Origin: Pseudomonas triticifolii
Lineage (GTDB): Bacteria > Pseudomonadota > Gammaproteobacteria > Pseudomonadales > Pseudomonadaceae
Direction of reading: 5' to 3'
DNA: 64,000 nt
NCBI RefSeq assembly: GCF_014358015.1
Contig: NZ_JACONV010000001.1
Location: 744,001-808,000 of the forward strand
How positions within the stretch are numbered: position 1 is the stretch's first letter; every line of letters starts with the position of its first letter. The notes under the pieces were generated by a model that saw nothing but the letters and a program-made list of their open reading frames with translations, made no database searches and had not been told where the DNA came from. Positions 26,270 through 35,332 of this stretch are shown here, in pieces. A program made the position numbers and the translations under genes.

Positions 26270-27640
26270 CTAAATCGAAGAAGTGGTGGGCCTCCCACCA
26301 CCAACGTACATCACCTCAATGGTTATAAGCGCGCTCGTTGTGCTCGGACAGATCAAGCCCCGCTCTTCGACCGTCTCGTGGGCTCGCAAGCCAACGAGCG
26401 CCTTGACCACCTTGAGGATCACCCAACTGACCCCGAAGCAATAGACCGTGGTGAACAACACGCCTTTGATCTGCGCAATAACCTGCGCACCCATGCTCAC
26501 GTCCGGCACCAGGCCACCCATTGAAGGCACGCAAAACACCCCGGTCAGAACCGCACCGATCATGCCGCCGATGCCGTGCAGGCCGAACACGTCGAGGCTG
26601 TCGTCATAGCCCAGACGTTTCTTCAATACCGTGACGCTCAGATAGCAAAACACCCCGCACAAAACGCCAATCGCCAGTGCGCCACCAACGCCAACATAAG
26701 CGCATGCAGGCGTGATCCCCACCAGACCTGCCAACGCGCCGCTGGCCAGACCCAACGCACTTGGTTTGCCGACCTTGAACCACTCGGTGAACATCCAGCC
26801 GAGAATCCCGGCGCAGGCACCCACCTGGGTGTTGAGCATGACGATGCCGGACGTGCCGCTCAGGCCACCGCCGGAGCCAATATTGAAACCGAACCAGCCG
26901 ACCCAGAGCATGGCTGCGCCAGCCATGGTCAGGCTCAGGTTGTGGGCGGGCATCGGTGCGTTCTGATAACCCTTGCGCTTGCCCAACACCAGACAGGCCG
27001 CCAACGCCGCGACGCCTGCATTGATATGTACGGCAGTGCCGCCTGCGAAATCCAGTACGCCCCAGTTATGCATCAGCGCCCCCGCCCCGCCCCAGACCAT
27101 GTGCGCCACTGGCGCATAGACAAAGGTGAACCACAGCGCCATGAACAGCAGCGCGGCCGAGAATTTCATGCGCTCTGCGAAGGCACCGGCAATCAGCGCC
27201 GGTGTGATGATGGCGAAGGTCATCTGGAAGGTCACGAACACGCCTTCCGGGATATCGCCGACGAGACTGTCTGGCGTCATGCCCGCCAGAAACGCACGGC
27301 TCAGACCGCCCACGAAACTGTTGAAGGTCACCTGGCCTTCGACCATGTTGCTGGTATCCACCACCATGCTGTAGCCGTACATCACCCACAGCACGCCCAC
27401 CACTCCAGCGATGCCGAAACACTGGGTGAACAGTGACAGCATGTTCTTGGCGCGCACCAACCCGCCGTAGAACAACGCCAGACCCGGAAGGCACATGAAC
27501 AGCACCAGTACCGCGGCGGTGATCATCCAGGCGGTGCTGCCGGTATTGAGGACGGGGGTTTCTGCCGCCTGTGCCAGCGGGGCAAATATGCCAAGTGCAA
27601 GTGATGCCAAAAGGGGTTTGCCGAGTAGACGATTGACCAT
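26270..27640 (-). CDS. amtB: Ammonium transporter Amt/AmtB
   Basis: 456 residues. Cleavable signal (MVNRLLGKP, hydrophobic, AQAAE), then eleven helices. Family signatures DYAGG-equivalent VLDFAGGTAVHINAGVAAL and GLHGIGGMIGAVLTGVFC are present with the pore histidines. Imports ammonium. ATG at 27640 has GGGAG eight bases upstream; the frame upstream to 27682 lacks a site. No glnK next to it. Last gene in the direction of the methylamine operon, separated from it by a REP pair. Confidence 0.93.
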   Translation of the reverse strand: MVNRLLGKPLLASLALGIFAPLAQAAETPVLNTGSTAWMITAAVLVLFMCLPGLALFYGGLVRAKNMLSLFTQCFGIAGVVGVLWVMYGYSMVVDTSNMVEGQVTFNSFVGGLSRAFLAGMTPDSLVGDIPEGVFVTFQMTFAIITPALIAGAFAERMKFSAALLFMALWFTFVYAPVAHMVWGGAGALMHNWGVLDFAGGTAVHINAGVAALAACLVLGKRKGYQNAPMPAHNLSLTMAGAAMLWVGWFGFNIGSGGGLSGTSGIVMLNTQVGACAGILGWMFTEWFKVGKPSALGLASGALAGLVGITPACAYVGVGGALAIGVLCGVFCYLSVTVLKKRLGYDDSLDVFGLHGIGGMIGAVLTGVFCVPSMGGLVPDVSMGAQVIAQIKGVLFTTVYCFGVSWVILKVVKALVGLRAHETVEERGLICPSTTSALITIEVMYVGGGRPTTSSI

Positions 27641-27823
27641 GTTCAAAGCTCCCGCAAATGAATGGAAAGTGCCGGGCAGCAAACAAAGGTATGTATCTGG
27701 AACAACGGGCCTTTGTGGCCTCTTATGAGTGACTCACCACTCGTTCCTCCCGCTCCGCGCGCGGTCTTGAATGCGCAGCGCAGAGGCCAAGCAGAGCGTC
27801 ATATCTTGCTGCAACCAACGGGC

Positions 27824-27910
27824 TGTGGGGGGCGGCTTGCAGGCGACGCGCTCGCTTAAGCGACCTGTCTGTGACTGAACTGACGCCATCGCCGGCAAGC
27901 CGCCTCCCAC
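27824..27910. repeat. Inverted REP pair (REPIN)
   Basis: TGTGGGGGGCGGCTTGCAGG at 27824 and, inverted, ATCGCCGGCAAGCCGCCTCC at 27888 bracket a 40-base spacer. The pair can fold into one long hairpin. It lies in the 305-base gap between amtB and the FMN-binding subunit gene; REPINs often stabilise or separate mRNA segments. Confidence 0.7.
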
Positions 27911-27945
27911 GGGTACGCATTCAGATGGACGCGATCATCAGCCGG

Positions 27946-29283
27946 TCAATACCCGCTGCCAGCCCCTGGAATCCACGAGGTGCCCGCCAGTGGCACGCGG
28001 GCCATGGCTGCGGATTCAACGGTCAGCGCGACCAGGTCTTCAGGATCAAGGTTATGCAGGTGCGACTTGCCGCAGGCGCGGGCCATGGTCTGGGCTTCCA
28101 GCACCAGCACACGCAGGTAGTTGGCCAGACGACGACCGCCCTCCACCGGGTCGAGGCGTTTGGACAGCTCCGGGTCTTGTGTGGTGATGCCTGCCGGGTC
28201 GCGACCGTTCTGCCAGTCGTCGTAGAAGCCCGCTGCCGAACCGATCTTCTTCAATTCTTCATCCAGACGCGGATGGTTGTCGCCCAGCGCGATCAGCGCC
28301 GCTGTGCCAATCGCCACCGCATCGGCCCCCAGCGCCATGGCCTTGGCCACGTCGGCACCATTACGAATGCCACCGGAGACAATCAACTGCACCTTGCGGT
28401 GCATGCCCATCTCTTGCAGCGCCTGAACCGCTTGCGGAATGGCGGGCAGGATCGGGATACCCACGTGTTCGATGAACACTTCCTGAGTCGCCGCAGTACC
28501 GCCCTGCATGCCGTCGAGCACGATCACGTCGGCACCTGCCTTCACCGCCAGCTTGACGTCGTAGTACGGACGGCTGGCCCCGATCTTTACGTAGATCGGC
28601 TTTTCCCAGTCCGTGATTTCACGAATCTCGGCAATCTTGATCGCCAGATCGTCCGGGCCGGTCCAGTCGGGATGCCGACACGCCGAGCGTTGATCGACGC
28701 CCACCGGCAAAGTGCGCATGCCCGCGACTCGCTCGGTGACTTTCATGCCCAGCAGCATGCCGCCGCCACCTGGCTTGGCGCCCTGCCCCAGCACGATTTC
28801 GATGGCGTCGGCCTTGCGCAGGTCATCCGGGTTCATGCCGTAGCGCGACGGCAGGTACTGATAGACCAGGTGCTGGGACTGGCCGCGTTCTTCGGGCGTC
28901 ATGCCGCCATCACCGGTGGTGGTGCTGGTGCCAGCGATGGTTGCGCCGCGACCAAGGGCTTCCTTCGCGTTGGCCGACAACGCACCGAAGCTCATGCCCG
29001 CAATCGTCACCGGAATTTTCAGGTACAGCGGCTTCTTGGCGAAACGGTTGCCGAGCACCACGTCGGTGCCGCACTTCTCGCGATAACCTTCCAACGGATA
29101 TCGGGATACGCTGGCACCCAGCAACAGCAGGTCATCGAAGTGCGGCAGTTTGCGCTTGGTGCCGCCGCCGCGAATATCATAGATGCCGGTTTCGGCGGCG
29201 CGCTGGATTTCCTGAATGGTCAGGCGATCAAACGTGGCCGACTCGCGCAGGACCGGGGCTTTGGGAGAGGTGGAATCGCTCAT
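27946..29283 (-). CDS. mgsC: FMN-binding glutamate-synthase-like protein, N-methylglutamate synthase subunit C
   Basis: 445 residues resembling the central FMN domain of GltB: GAKPGGGGMLLGMKVTERVA, VKIGASRPYYDVKLA, VLDGMQGGTAATQEVFIEH, VSGGIRNGADVAKAMALGAD. This stand-alone form occurs with an amidotransferase and a beta-helix subunit in glxBCD and mgsABC sets. There it transfers the amino group chemistry needed to make N-methylglutamate from methylamine and glutamate. Neighbours gmaS and dehydrogenase genes favour Mgs over glutamate synthase. Confidence 0.85.
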   Translation of the reverse strand: MSDSTSPKAPVLRESATFDRLTIQEIQRAAETGIYDIRGGGTKRKLPHFDDLLLLGASVSRYPLEGYREKCGTDVVLGNRFAKKPLYLKIPVTIAGMSFGALSANAKEALGRGATIAGTSTTTGDGGMTPEERGQSQHLVYQYLPSRYGMNPDDLRKADAIEIVLGQGAKPGGGGMLLGMKVTERVAGMRTLPVGVDQRSACRHPDWTGPDDLAIKIAEIREITDWEKPIYVKIGASRPYYDVKLAVKAGADVIVLDGMQGGTAATQEVFIEHVGIPILPAIPQAVQALQEMGMHRKVQLIVSGGIRNGADVAKAMALGADAVAIGTAALIALGDNHPRLDEELKKIGSAAGFYDDWQNGRDPAGITTQDPELSKRLDPVEGGRRLANYLRVLVLEAQTMARACGKSHLHNLDPEDLVALTVESAAMARVPLAGTSWIPGAGSGY

Positions 29284-29298
29284 GGTCTTGCTCCTGGA

Positions 29299-29982
29299 TC
29301 AGTACGCGGAGGCGTTGTCGACTTTGAAGTTGTACAGCTGACGGGCCGAGCCATAACGTTTGAAATCCGTCGCCCTCTCGTTGAAGCCTGCGCGGTTGAG
29401 CAGTTCCTGCAATTCCTGCAGGTGCTCTTCGCGCATCTCCTTGGCAATGCAGTCCGAGCCCAGCGACTCGACGGTGCCTTTGACATAGATCCGGGTTTCA
29501 TAGAGCGAGTCGCCCAGCGCATCGCCTGCGTCGCCACAGACCACCAGTCGTCCGGCCTGGCCCATGAAGCAACTCATGTGGCCAATGCTGCCGCCGACCA
29601 CAATGTCGATGCCTTTCATGGAGATCCCGCAGCGGGCACCGGCGTCGCCTTCGATCACCAGCAGTCCGCCGTGGGCCGTGGCACCCGCCGCCTGAGAGGC
29701 GCTGCCTTTTACCCGAACCGCGCCGGACATCATGTTTTCCGCGCAGCCGACGCCGACATTGCCATGCACGGTGATTGAGGCTTTCTGGTTCATGCCCGCG
29801 CAGTAGTAGCCCGCATGGCCCTGAATATCGATGGAAATGGCTTCATTGACGCCGACCGCCAGGTTATGAGCGCCGTCAGGGTGAGTCACCACCCACTCGC
29901 GGTCTTCCAGTGCTTTCACCTGATCGTGCAGGGCCTGATTGAGGTCACGCACAGTGGCGTTGGACAGATCGATGGTTTTCAT
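29299..29982 (-). CDS. mgsB: GltB C-terminal (GXGXG) domain protein, N-methylglutamate synthase subunit B
   Basis: 227 residues with the repeated glycine pattern of the right-handed beta-helix of glutamate synthase (GHAGYYCAGMNQKASI, GNVGVGCAENMMSGAV, GGLLVIEGDAGARCGI, GSIGHMSCFMGQAGRL). No catalytic site of its own; structural partner of the FMN subunit. Lies 15 bases from mgsC and 11 from the amidotransferase gene, so one transcript. Confidence 0.86.
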   Translation of the reverse strand: MKTIDLSNATVRDLNQALHDQVKALEDREWVVTHPDGAHNLAVGVNEAISIDIQGHAGYYCAGMNQKASITVHGNVGVGCAENMMSGAVRVKGSASQAAGATAHGGLLVIEGDAGARCGISMKGIDIVVGGSIGHMSCFMGQAGRLVVCGDAGDALGDSLYETRIYVKGTVESLGSDCIAKEMREEHLQELQELLNRAGFNERATDFKRYGSARQLYNFKVDNASAY

Positions 29983-29993
29983 ATGCGTGCTCC

Positions 29994-30899
29994 TTAGGCC
30001 GACTCGCGTTCCCAGATGTACATGGTGGCCGGGACAGGTTCCCAGACCCTGGCGTTCTCGATCCCCGGCAGGCTGGACAGCGCCTGATACTCCGAGGCCA
30101 TGGCGACGTAATCGTCGGTCTCGGCGAGGATCGCCGGTTTGCAGGCAATCGGATCGCGAATCACCGCAAAACCATTGCGGGTGCCGATGGCAAAGGTGAA
30201 GAAACCGTCGAGGTCCTCCAGGGATTTATCGAGCGCCTGCTTGAGGCTGTCGCCCTGTTGCAGACGCCAGGCCAGGTAACCGGCGGCCACTTCAGTGTCG
30301 TTGTCTGTTTCGAAATGAATGCCTTCGCGGCGCAGGTTCTGACGCAGACGGAAGTGATTGGACAGCGAGCCGTTGTGAACCAGACACAGATCAGCCCCGG
30401 TGGAAAACGGATGGCTGCCTTCCATGGTCACGGCGCTTTCGGTGGCCATGCGGGTGTGGCCGATGATGTGACTGCCCTTCATCGAACTGAGCCCGAAGCG
30501 TTGGGAAATCTCCCTTGGCAGACCCATGCCCTTGAGGATCTCGATGCTTTGTCCGGCGCTCATGATGCGCACGGTCGGCGCGAGTTGCGCCAACAAGGCA
30601 CGCACCGGTGCTTCTTCGGCCTGAATCTTGAGGACCACCGCGCTGGCGTTCTGAAACCAGTCCAGTGGCAGGTTCAGCGTGCTTTCAATCTCGGCAATCA
30701 GCGCCTTGAAGTCGTACGCCTCAGTGGTTGCCTGCAAGGTCAGCTTGATCCAGCCATCGGCCACTTCATCGCCGTAAATGGCGAACCCGGCGCTGTCAGG
30801 ACCGCGATCGGTCATGGCTTCGAGCATCGGTTCGAACAACTGGCCGAGCTGCGATTCCAGCGCCGGATTTTTCAGGTAAAGCCCTACGATTCCACACAT
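29994..30899 (-). CDS. mgsA: Class II glutamine amidotransferase, N-methylglutamate synthase subunit A
   Basis: 301 residues beginning MCGIVGLYLKN; Cys2 is the nucleophile of class II (Ntn) amidotransferases. DRGPDSAGFAIYG, GHTRMATES and HNGSLSNHF complete the site. In the Mgs/Glx sets this subunit accepts the glutamine-side (or gamma-glutamylmethylamide) amide and passes it to the FMN subunit. GGAG precedes the ATG. Confidence 0.87.
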   Translation of the reverse strand: MCGIVGLYLKNPALESQLGQLFEPMLEAMTDRGPDSAGFAIYGDEVADGWIKLTLQATTEAYDFKALIAEIESTLNLPLDWFQNASAVVLKIQAEEAPVRALLAQLAPTVRIMSAGQSIEILKGMGLPREISQRFGLSSMKGSHIIGHTRMATESAVTMEGSHPFSTGADLCLVHNGSLSNHFRLRQNLRREGIHFETDNDTEVAAGYLAWRLQQGDSLKQALDKSLEDLDGFFTFAIGTRNGFAVIRDPIACKPAILAETDDYVAMASEYQALSSLPGIENARVWEPVPATMYIWERESA

Positions 30900-30972
30900 G
30901 ACTCAACTCCTGGGCAGAGACGTCCCGCCCAGCGGCAAGACGTCAAAAACGGTTGCGTGACGATCCGCTGGA

Positions 30973-32307
30973 TCAGAAGAATTCGATGTAGCGCTTCACT
31001 TCCCAATCGCTGACATGGCGGCTGTATTCCACCCATTCCATGCGCTTGAGGCGCACGAACTCGCCGACGATCTCGTTACCGAGCACTTCGGCGAACAACG
31101 GATCGGATTCCAGCGCGTCGCAGGCTTCCTTGAGCGATTGCGGCAAGGTCTTGATGCCACGGGCGGCGATCTCTTCAAGGCTCAGCTTGTAGAGGTTCTC
31201 GTTGCAGACGTGGTCGATTTCCAGCTGGCGGTCGATTCCGTCCAGGCCTGCGGCGATGATCGCGGCGCTGACCAGATACGGGTTGCAACCGGCGTCCGGC
31301 AGACGGAATTCCAGACGGCCATAAGGGACCCGCACCATCGCTGAACGGTTGTTGGCACCAAAGGCGATGAACGCTGGCGCCCAGGTCGCGCCTGACAACG
31401 AATTGCCAACCACCAGCCTTTTGTAGGAGTTGACTGTGGGCGCGGCGAACGCGCAGAGCGCAGGACCATGCGCCAACAAGCCGGCAGCGAAGTGATAGGC
31501 CATCTTTGACAGCCCCATACCGCTGGGGTCGCTGGCGTCGTGGAACAGATTCTTGTTGCTGGCGCTGCCGATCGACAGGTGAAAGTGCATGCCGTTGCCA
31601 GCGCGCTTGGGATCGGGTTTGGGCATGAACGAGCAGATCATGCCCATGTCGTTGGCGATCTCGCCTGCTGCCATGCGGAAGAAGGTAAAGCGATCCGCCG
31701 ACTCCATCGCGTCGCTGTAGGTGTAGTTGATCTCGAACTGGCCGTTGGCGTCTTCGTGATCGATCTGGTAGATGTCGAAACCGACTGGCTGCAGCGCTTC
31801 GGTCAGGCGTTCGAGAAATTCACGGGAGCGCGACAGGCCTTTGTAGTCGTAGCAAGGCTTGTCGAGGTTGTCACTGGCATCGACCATTTGCAGGCTGCCC
31901 GCGGCATCGCGCTTGAACAGACTGAACTCGGGTTCAAGGCCGGTGTTAAGAGTCCAGCCGCGCTGGGTCAGGCGTTCGACCTGTTGCTGCAGCACGAAAC
32001 GGCTGTCATAAGGCCAAGGCTTGCCGTCCACATGCCCAATGCACACCACCCGACCGTAACCGGGCTGCCAAGGCACCGGCGTCAGCGAAGACAGATCGCC
32101 CTTGGCCATGAAGTCGGGACCATGTGGCTCCATGCCCATACCGCAAATGGCAAACCCGGCGAAACCGGCACCGTCTTCGGCAACCATTTCCAGCCCCGTG
32201 ACCGGCACTGATTTGGTCTTCGACGAGCCATGAATGTCCACGAACTGAGCCAGCACGTACTTGATGCCGTGCTGTTCGATCAGACGCTGTGTTTCGGGTG
32301 GCAACAT
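30973..32307 (-). CDS. gmaS: Gamma-glutamylmethylamide synthetase (glutamine synthetase family, GlnT-like)
   Basis: 444 residues of a glutamine-synthetase fold. The start [15 protein letters not shown] and [14 protein letters not shown] are typical of the GlnT/GmaS branch rather than true GlnA; ATP/metal motifs [32 protein letters not shown] and [15 protein letters not shown] are intact. GmaS ligates methylamine to glutamate with ATP. First gene of the minus-strand operon (then mgsA, mgsB, mgsC). A sigma-54 promoter is 103-120 bases upstream. Confidence 0.87.
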   Translation of the reverse strand: MLPPETQRLIEQHGIKYVLAQFVDIHGSSKTKSVPVTGLEMVAEDGAGFAGFAICGMGMEPHGPDFMAKGDLSSLTPVPWQPGYGRVVCIGHVDGKPWPYDSRFVLQQQVERLTQRGWTLNTGLEPEFSLFKRDAAGSLQMVDASDNLDKPCYDYKGLSRSREFLERLTEALQPVGFDIYQIDHEDANGQFEINYTYSDAMESADRFTFFRMAAGEIANDMGMICSFMPKPDPKRAGNGMHFHLSIGSASNKNLFHDASDPSGMGLSKMAYHFAAGLLAHGPALCAFAAPTVNSYKRLVVGNSLSGATWAPAFIAFGANNRSAMVRVPYGRLEFRLPDAGCNPYLVSAAIIAAGLDGIDRQLEIDHVCNENLYKLSLEEIAARGIKTLPQSLKEACDALESDPLFAEVLGNEIVGEFVRLKRMEWVEYSRHVSDWEVKRYIEFF

Positions 32308-32376
32308 GAGACTTGTCTCCTGGCATGGGCAAAACGTTTCAGGTAGGAATCGTTGTTTAACTGTCCGCTTACTATA

Positions 32377-32389
32377 TTCCGCAAAGGAA
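32377..32389. promoter_or_regulatory. Candidate XRE-cupin operator TTCCGCAAAGGAA
   Basis: TTCC-N5-GGAA inverted repeat in the gmaS leader region. The same arrangement (TTCC-TGATA-GGAA) occurs in front of purU at 33470-33482, on the other side of the XRE-cupin gene. Shared sites flanking a local regulator suggest its operator; inference only. Confidence 0.45.
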
Positions 32390-32410
32390 AGTTAATTTCT
32401 CTTTAGGAAT

Positions 32411-32426
32411 GCAAAGCGCTTGCCAG
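32411..32426 (-). promoter_or_regulatory. gmaS: Sigma-54 promoter of gmaS operon
   Basis: Minus strand reads TGGCAAGCGCTTTGC followed by A; GG (32424-32423) and GC (32412-32411) are separated by exactly ten bases and match TGGCAC-N5-TTGC except one base. Start of transcription near 32399, giving a leader of about 90 bases. Confidence 0.7.
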
Positions 32427-32530
32427 TTTGGTATGCCAGGCGTTGAATCCGTCAGGGAGGGGAAATTCTGCTGTTTATATGGGAAACTCGTTTTCTCTCC
32501 GGGAATAATCTGCTGATTATTTGGCTGACA

Positions 32531-32547
32531 TGCACATTCCCAGTGCG
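32531..32547. promoter_or_regulatory. NtrC-like binding site
   Basis: TGCACATTCCCAGTGCG matches the NtrC dyad TGCACC-N5-GGTGCA with conserved TGCAC and GTGC at the right spacing. It lies about 110 bases upstream of the sigma-54 promoter of gmaS, a normal enhancer distance, and just before the XRE-cupin start. Confidence 0.55.
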
Positions 32548-32583
32548 AAATAAAAATTAACGAGCGGAAACCGTGCAAACCTG

Positions 32584-33201
32584 ATGACAGACTCTATGAA
32601 CAAGCCGAATGAAACGCCTCCCAAGCTGAAGCTTGAGCAATACCTGGGCATTCAGATCAAACGTCAGCGTCAGGCGCAGGAGCTGAAACTGGCCGACGTA
32701 GCGCGGATTGCCGGGATCAGCCAGGGCATGCTCAGCAAGATCGAGAACGCCCAGGTCTCGACCAGCCTGGATAATCTCAGCCGACTGTGTGACGTGCTGG
32801 GCATGCCCATGTCCAAACTGTTCAGCCAGTACGACCAACAAGGCGGTAGCGCGCTGCTGGTCAAGGCCGACGAAGGGCTGGAAGTGGTCAGGCGCGGCAC
32901 CGAGAAAGGCCATACATATCACTTGCTGAATCACACCCGAGGGCCGAAGAAAAGTTTCGAGGCATACATGGTGACGATGGACGATGCCAGTGAAGAGTTT
33001 CCGACCTTCTCCCACCCAGGCACCGAGTTTTTGCATCTGCTGGAAGGCGAGTTGATCTACCGCCACGGAAATCAGCTTTACCCCATGCAGGCGGGCGACA
33101 GCCTGACCTTCGACGGCGACATTCCCCATGGGCCGGAGCAATTGGTGCAGGTGCCGATCCGCTTGCTGTCGATCATGAACTATGGGGCGCCGGGGGAGTA
33201 A
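32584..33201 (+). CDS. XRE-cupin transcriptional regulator
   Basis: 205 residues. Residues 20-80 are an XRE helix-turn-helix (QELKLADVARIAGISQGML); residues 110-200 a cupin (FPTFSHPGTEFLHLLEGEL, GDSLTFDGDIPHGPEQL). XRE-cupin proteins in Pseudomonas usually repress the amine or amino-acid catabolic genes next to them and sense a pathway ligand in the cupin. Divergent from gmaS and upstream of purU-folD-mgd, so it probably controls both. ATG at 32584 is used; ATG at 32599 is possible. Confidence 0.9.
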   Translation: MTDSMNKPNETPPKLKLEQYLGIQIKRQRQAQELKLADVARIAGISQGMLSKIENAQVSTSLDNLSRLCDVLGMPMSKLFSQYDQQGGSALLVKADEGLEVVRRGTEKGHTYHLLNHTRGPKKSFEAYMVTMDDASEEFPTFSHPGTEFLHLLEGELIYRHGNQLYPMQAGDSLTFDGDIPHGPEQLVQVPIRLLSIMNYGAPGE

Positions 33202-33563
33202 GCTCTGCCCGTCACATCCATCCGATAGGTCCCACGCGCCTGCCTGGGACCGCCTCACAGGACGATCTGCGTCCGTGTCTACGCACTGAATACCTGCCGG
33301 GGCAGACCCGAATGAGACGCTGAGCGTCCAGGGCCGAGTTCCGAAGCAGAGCGTGAACACGATCACCTAGAGCCCACACGGAAATATTCCCCTCAATCAA
33401 TAAAGTTTCCAGAAACCTCTGGACGCTGCATTTCCTTTCGCCTATAAAACAGCCTTCACGAATATTTAATTCCTGATAGGAATTTTTATTCATCTATCAA
33501 AACAGTTTTCATCCCTGAATATGTTGCCCCATCGAGCTGCAGCCACCTTCCAGAGGACTGACC
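33202..33563. other. Intergenic region upstream of purU
   Basis: 362 bases without a gene. The left half holds a decayed repeat (GACGCTGAGCGTCC at 33316-33329 plus a broken AGAGCGTG arm) of a kind also seen at 46048. The right half is AT-rich and should contain the purU promoter. It includes TGATAG (33474-33479) / CTATCA (33494-33499) and the TTCC-N5-GGAA box. No sigma-54 match was found here. Confidence 0.5.
33468..33484. promoter_or_regulatory. Candidate XRE-cupin operator AATTCCTGATAGGAATT
   Basis: A 17-base inverted repeat (AATTCC-N5-GGAATT) 80-96 bases upstream of purU. Its core matches the box in front of gmaS (32377-32389). Confidence 0.45.
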
Positions 33564-34430
33564 ATGCAACACGAGAAGAACCATTTCATTCTGAAGATCA
33601 GTTGCCCGGCGACCTCCGGCATTGTAGCGGCGGTCACTTCATACCTGGCGGGCAACCAGTGCTACATCGGTGAAATGGCGCAGTTTGACGACGAGTTCAG
33701 CGGCACGTTTTTTATGCGTGCGGTGTTTCGCTTCAATGATGGGCACACAGGCGACATTCAGCAGCTCAAGGCCGGATTCGATGCCGTGGCCAGCGATTTC
33801 GCCATGCAGTGGGAGCTGCACGATACGCGCCAGCCGATGCGGGTGCTGTTGATGGTCAGCAAGTTCGATCATTGCCTGACAGACCTGCTCTATCGCTACC
33901 ACAAGGGCGAGATGGACATGACCATCACCGCCATCGTGTCCAACCACCTGGACCTGCGGCCGATGGCCGAGCGTGAAGGGATTCGTTTCATCTACCTGCC
34001 CGTAACCAAGGACACCAAGGCCGAACAGGAAGCGGCACTGATGAAAGTGGTCGACGAGACCGGCACCGAGCTGGTGGTGCTGGCGCGCTACATGCAGATT
34101 CTGTCGGATGATCTGTGCCGCCAGCTCTCGGGCCGGGCGATCAATATTCACCACTCGTTTTTGCCCGGCTTCAAGGGCGCCAAGCCGTATCACCAAGCGT
34201 ACGAACGGGGCGTAAAGCTGATCGGCGCCACTGCCCATTACGTCACCAGCGACCTGGATGAAGGCCCGATCATCGAGCAGGAAGTGCAGCGCGTCGATCA
34301 CGTTTACCTGCCGGACGACCTGGTCGCAGCGGGCCGCAACACCGAGACCATCGCTCTGTCGCGCGCCGTGAAATATCACCTGGAACATCGGGTGTTCCTC
34401 AACACTGACCGAACGGTGATTTTCCGATGA
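33564..34430 (+). CDS. purU: Formyltetrahydrofolate deformylase
   Basis: 288 residues: ACT-like N-terminus ([20 protein letters not shown]) and formyltransferase-fold C-terminus with [35 protein letters not shown] and the catalytic Asn-His-Asp set ([15 protein letters not shown]). Releases formate from 10-formyl-THF. In this operon it drains C1 units made by N-methylglutamate oxidation. AGAGGA precedes the ATG; the stop overlaps folD (ATGA). Confidence 0.93.
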   Translation: MQHEKNHFILKISCPATSGIVAAVTSYLAGNQCYIGEMAQFDDEFSGTFFMRAVFRFNDGHTGDIQQLKAGFDAVASDFAMQWELHDTRQPMRVLLMVSKFDHCLTDLLYRYHKGEMDMTITAIVSNHLDLRPMAEREGIRFIYLPVTKDTKAEQEAALMKVVDETGTELVVLARYMQILSDDLCRQLSGRAINIHHSFLPGFKGAKPYHQAYERGVKLIGATAHYVTSDLDEGPIIEQEVQRVDHVYLPDDLVAAGRNTETIALSRAVKYHLEHRVFLNTDRTVIFR

Positions 34431-35332
34431 ACCATGCCCGACTCATTGATGGCAAGACCGCAGCCAGCAAGGTGCTGCAACAGGTACGCGACGAGGTGCA
34501 ACGCCTAAAGGCTGAAGGTATCTCCCCGGCACTGGCAGTCATTCTGGTGGGCGACGACCCGGCCAGCGAAGTCTACGTGCGCAACAAGATGCTGCGCGCC
34601 GAGGAAGTGGGGATCCGCTCGCTGGAGCACCGCTTGCCTGCCGACAGCTCGCAGGCTCGTTTGCTGGCAGTGATTGCCGGACTCAATGCCGACCCGGGCG
34701 TGAACGGCATTCTGCTGCAATTGCCCTTGCCGGCTCATATAGAAGAAACCAGCGCCTTACAGGCCATCGACCCCGCCAAGGATGTCGATGGTTTTCACAG
34801 TGAAAACGTCGGCGGCCTCAGCCAGGGTCGCGATGTGCTGACGCCCTGCACACCGAGCGGCTGCATGTACCTGTTACAGGAAACCTGCGGCGACCTGACA
34901 GGTAAACATGCGGTGGTGATCGGTCGCTCCAACATCGTCGGCAAACCGATGGCCGCCCTCCTCCTTCAGGCTCATTGCTCGGTAACAGTACTGCACTCGC
35001 GCAGCCAGGACGCCAAAGCCTTGTGCCAACTGGCGGACATCGTGGTCGCTGCCGTCGGCCGGCCGCGCATGATCGACGCCAGCTGGCTCAAGCCCGGCGC
35101 TGTGGTGATCGATGTCGGCATTAACCGGATTCAGGATCAGGGGCGCAGCCGACTGGTGGGCGACGTGGATTTGGACAGCGCTCGCAACGTGGCCTCGGCC
35201 ATCACACCGGTGCCAGGCGGCGTCGGCCCGATGACCATCGCTTTTCTCATGAAAAACACCGTGACCGCTGCCCGTCAGCAGTCCCAGGCGCAACGCAGCC
35301 AATCGGAGGCCGTATGCCTTTCAATCTACTGA
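34427..35332 (+). CDS. folD: Methylenetetrahydrofolate dehydrogenase/cyclohydrolase FolD
   Basis: 301 residues. Signatures [20 protein letters not shown] (catalytic Lys in YVRNK), [39 protein letters not shown] and [14 protein letters not shown]. Oxidises methylene-THF to 10-formyl-THF. The catalytic lysine region reads YVRNKMLRA where YVxxKxKA is usual. Overlaps the dehydrogenase gene by 19 bases, which couples translation. Probably a pathway copy; the housekeeping folD is expected elsewhere. Confidence 0.92.
   Translation: MNHARLIDGKTAASKVLQQVRDEVQRLKAEGISPALAVILVGDDPASEVYVRNKMLRAEEVGIRSLEHRLPADSSQARLLAVIAGLNADPGVNGILLQLPLPAHIEETSALQAIDPAKDVDGFHSENVGGLSQGRDVLTPCTPSGCMYLLQETCGDLTGKHAVVIGRSNIVGKPMAALLLQAHCSVTVLHSRSQDAKALCQLADIVVAAVGRPRMIDASWLKPGAVVIDVGINRIQDQGRSRLVGDVDLDSARNVASAITPVPGGVGPMTIAFLMKNTVTAARQQSQAQRSQSEAVCLSIY

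Noticed and set aside
27871..29778. 635-codon open frame on the plus strand
   Set aside because: It runs antisense through two clear glutamate-synthase-like genes; composition (Gln/Arg/His rich, no motifs) is typical of antisense frames in GC-rich DNA.
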